A stretch of DNA of 64,000 nt from Geodermatophilus aquaeductus (lineage in GTDB: Bacteria > Actinomycetota > Actinomycetes > Mycobacteriales > Geodermatophilaceae), in contig NZ_FXTJ01000002.1 of the NCBI RefSeq assembly GCF_900182545.1, positions 372,001 to 436,000 on the forward strand, written 5' to 3'. The position numbers and the translations under genes are program-made. The first letter of the stretch is position 1; every line of letters starts with the position of its first letter. The notes under the pieces were generated by a model. That model made no database searches and was not told the origin of the DNA. It worked only from the letters and a program-made list of their open reading frames with translations. Shown piece after piece: positions 62,086 to 64,000 of the stretch.

Positions 62086-64000
62086 GTGACTGGTGCGTCG
62101 TCCGCGGTCGGCCGGGCACCCCCGGCTGCCGATGCAGTGCCCGTGCGAGGGATGACGAAGGCAGCCGTGCCCATCGGCGTGGTGGCCATCGTCCTCATGC
62201 TGGTCGTGCCGCTGCCCGCCGCGGTGCTGGACCTGCTGCTCGGCCTGAACATCACCGCGTCGCTGCTGATCCTGCTGGTCTCCATGCAGATCAAGCGGCC
62301 CCTGGACTTCGCGGTCTTCCCGGCGCTGATCCTCATCGCGACGCTGTTCCGCCTCGCGCTCAACGTCTCCTCGACGCGGCTGGTCCTCACCGACGGCTAC
62401 GCCGGCAAGGTCATCGAGGCCTTCGGGCACTTCGTGATCGGCGGCTCGCTCGTCGTCGGCCTGGTGATCTTCGTGATCCTCACGATCATCCAGTTCGTCG
62501 TCATCACCAACGGTGCCGGCCGCGTGGCCGAGGTCGGCGCCCGCTTCACCCTCGACGCGATGCCCGGCAAGCAGATGGCCATCGACGCCGACCTCAACGC
62601 CGGGCTGATCAACGAGAAGCAGGCGCGCAAGCGGCGCACCGAGGTCACCGCCGAGGCCGACTTCTACGGCTCGATGGACGGCGCCTCGAAGTTCGTCAAG
62701 GGCGACGCCATCGCGGCGATCATCATCACGCTGATCAACCTGGTCGGCGGGTTCGCCGTCGGCGTCATGCAGCGGGGCATGGCGCCGGGCGAGGCCGTCT
62801 CCACGTTCTCGCTGCTGACCGTCGGCGACGGCCTGGTCTCGCAGATCCCGGCGCTGCTGCTGTCCACCGCGACCGGCATCATCGTCACCCGCTCGGCCAG
62901 CGACGGGGACATGGGCAGCGACCTGCTCGCCCAGCTCGGCCGGTTCAAGCAGCCGGTGCGCATCGCCGGCGGCGCCGCCGTGGCGATGTGCCTGATCCCC
63001 GGGCTGCCGAAGCTGCCCTTCCTCCTGATCGGCGGGGTCTTCCTGTTCATGGCCTCGCGCATGCAGGAGGTCCCGCCGGAGGACGACGAGACGCCCGAGA
63101 TCGCCGCCGCCGAGGCACCGGCCCCCGACTCCCCCGAGGCGATCGCCGAGCGCATGCGGGTCGACCCGCTGGAGCTCGAGGTGGCCTTCGACCTGGTCGA
63201 CCTCGTCGACTCCTCCCGCGGCGGCGACCTGCTCGACCGGGTCAAGGCGCTGCGCCGGAAGGTCGCGATGGAGACCGGCCTGGTCATCCCGCTGGTCCGC
63301 ACCCGCGACAACCTCGACCTGCCGGCGTCGCAGTACGTCATCTGGCTCAACGGCGTCCCGGCGGCCAAGGGCATCTCCCCCGCCGGCACCGTGCTGGCCA
63401 TCGGCGACGCCCTCGACGGGCTGCCCGGCCGGCCCACCCGCGAGCCGGTGTTCGGCCTGCCGGCCAAGTGGGTGCCGGTGGAGCTGCAGCGGCAGGCGGA
63501 GATGGCCGGCGCCACCGTCGTCGACCGCTCCTCGGTCATCACCACCCACCTGGCCGAGGTGGTCCGGCAGAACGCCGCCGAGCTGCTCGGCCGCGAGGAC
63601 GTGCGGCTGCTCGTCGAGATGGTCAAGCGGACCCACCCGGTCGTCGTCGAGGAGCTCACCCCGGCGCTGCTCACCCTCGGCGAGGTGCAGCGGGTGCTGC
63701 ACGCGCTGCTGGAGGAGAACGTCTCCATCCGCGACCTGGTGCGCATCTTCGAGGCGCTGTCGCTGCGGGCGAAGACCTCCACCGACCTCGACGGGCTGGT
63801 CGAGGCGGTGCGCGGCGCGCTCGGCGCGGCGATCAGCCACCCCTACGTCACGCCGGACGAGCGGCTGCACGTCCTCACCCTCGAGCCCGGCTTCGAACAG
63901 CGGCTGCTGGAGGCCGTGCGGCACAGCGACGGCGGCCAGGTGCTGGCCCTCGACGCCGGCTCGGTCGACGCGCTGGTCACCGGCTGCAGCGGGCTGCTCG
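62086..64000 (+). CDS. flhA: Flagellar export protein FlhA (3' end beyond window)
   Basis: At least 638 residues in frame to the window edge. The membrane half has VPLPAAVLDLLLGLNITASL, IEAFGHFVIGGSLVVG, RVAEVGARFTLDAMPGKQMA, and TAEADFYGSMDGASKFVKGD. The cytosolic half binds export substrates and chaperones (LVEMVKRTHPVVVEELTP). I chose GTG 62086, which has GGTGGGA upstream and adds the ~22 residues usual before the first helix. ATG 62152 is the alternative, but its Shine-Dalgarno sequence is too close. Confidence 0.93.
   Translation, partial: MTGASSAVGRAPPAADAVPVRGMTKAAVPIGVVAIVLMLVVPLPAAVLDLLLGLNITASLLILLVSMQIKRPLDFAVFPALILIATLFRLALNVSSTRLVLTDGYAGKVIEAFGHFVIGGSLVVGLVIFVILTIIQFVVITNGAGRVAEVGARFTLDAMPGKQMAIDADLNAGLINEKQARKRRTEVTAEADFYGSMDGASKFVKGDAIAAIIITLINLVGGFAVGVMQRGMAPGEAVSTFSLLTVGDGLVSQIPALLLSTATGIIVTRSASDGDMGSDLLAQLGRFKQPVRIAGGAAVAMCLIPGLPKLPFLLIGGVFLFMASRMQEVPPEDDETPEIAAAEAPAPDSPEAIAERMRVDPLELEVAFDLVDLVDSSRGGDLLDRVKALRRKVAMETGLVIPLVRTRDNLDLPASQYVIWLNGVPAAKGISPAGTVLAIGDALDGLPGRPTREPVFGLPAKWVPVELQRQAEMAGATVVDRSSVITTHLAEVVRQNAAELLGREDVRLLVEMVKRTHPVVVEELTPALLTLGEVQRVLHALLEENVSIRDLVRIFEALSLRAKTSTDLDGLVEAVRGALGAAISHPYVTPDERLHVLTLEPGFEQRLLEAVRHSDGGQVLALDAGSVDALVTGCSGLL

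Overview
The window is very GC-rich with codon-periodic genes, many GTG starts and pervasive 1-4 bp ATGA/GTGA/TGATG stop-start overlaps. The gene order ispH - lipid-droplet-type protein - xseA - xseB - DUF4245 - glpX - fumC is the actinobacterial arrangement known from Mycobacterium. Together with a complete-looking flagellar locus this points to a motile, high-GC actinobacterium. Geodermatophilaceae (Geodermatophilus, Blastococcus, Modestobacter) is my best guess; it is an inference from style and not a database result. I see no tRNA, rRNA, CRISPR array, insertion sequence or prophage.

Layout. 1-6.3 kb: an MFS exporter divergent from a winged-helix regulator, then a minus-strand operon GNAT - NarL-type response regulator - histidine kinase - ABC-2 permease - ABC ATPase. 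6.4-12.1 kb (minus): a PASTA-less Ser/Thr kinase coupled to a membrane protease-like protein with a Thr at the nucleophile position and a Cys4 ribbon, a lysozyme-like protein, a small I9-like protein and an S8 subtilase. 12.2-15.4 kb: Ada-AlkA fusion, Ogt and an RmuC-type protein. 15.5-27.5 kb: DUF6542 protein, ispH, lipid-droplet-type protein, xseAB, DUF4245, glpX, two membrane proteins sharing a Cys-rich module, fumC, citrate synthase. 27.7-29.6 kb: a large NlpC/P60-VanY wall hydrolase.

29.7-64 kb is the flagellar region. The minus-strand arm carries flgN-flgK-flgL-fliW-csrA, a small unknown gene, a very divergent sigma-like protein and two further unknown genes. The sigma-28 gene fliA diverges from flgN. 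Two glycosyltransferase-like genes separate fliA from flagellin. The plus strand then runs fliC, fliD-fliS-fliT, flgB-flgC-fliE-fliF-fliG-fliH-fliI-fliJ-(NlpC/SLT hydrolase)-fliK-flgD-flgE, flbD-motA-motB-fliL and fliM-fliN-fliO-fliP-fliQ-fliR-flhB-flhA, the last cut by the window edge. The set makes an MS ring, C ring, export apparatus, hook, filament cap and stator. The wall-hydrolase slot normally held by FlgJ is filled by a two-domain NlpC/P60-lytic transglycosylase. No chemotaxis genes, flgM, flgF or flgG are in the window.

Regulatory reading: three intergenic regions (flgB, fliC, flbD-motA) share TCAA-N16-[G/A]CCG[A/T], a good match to FliA/WhiG-type promoters, and weaker versions lie before fliM, csrA, flgN and others. 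csrA and fliW next to a flagellin whose leader has two GGA sites suggest a FliW-CsrA-flagellin control loop. A separate discovery is a family of four ~55-bp structured repeats, each beginning 0-5 nt after the stop codon of a gene and showing compensatory changes in its stem. All pattern counts were made by eye.
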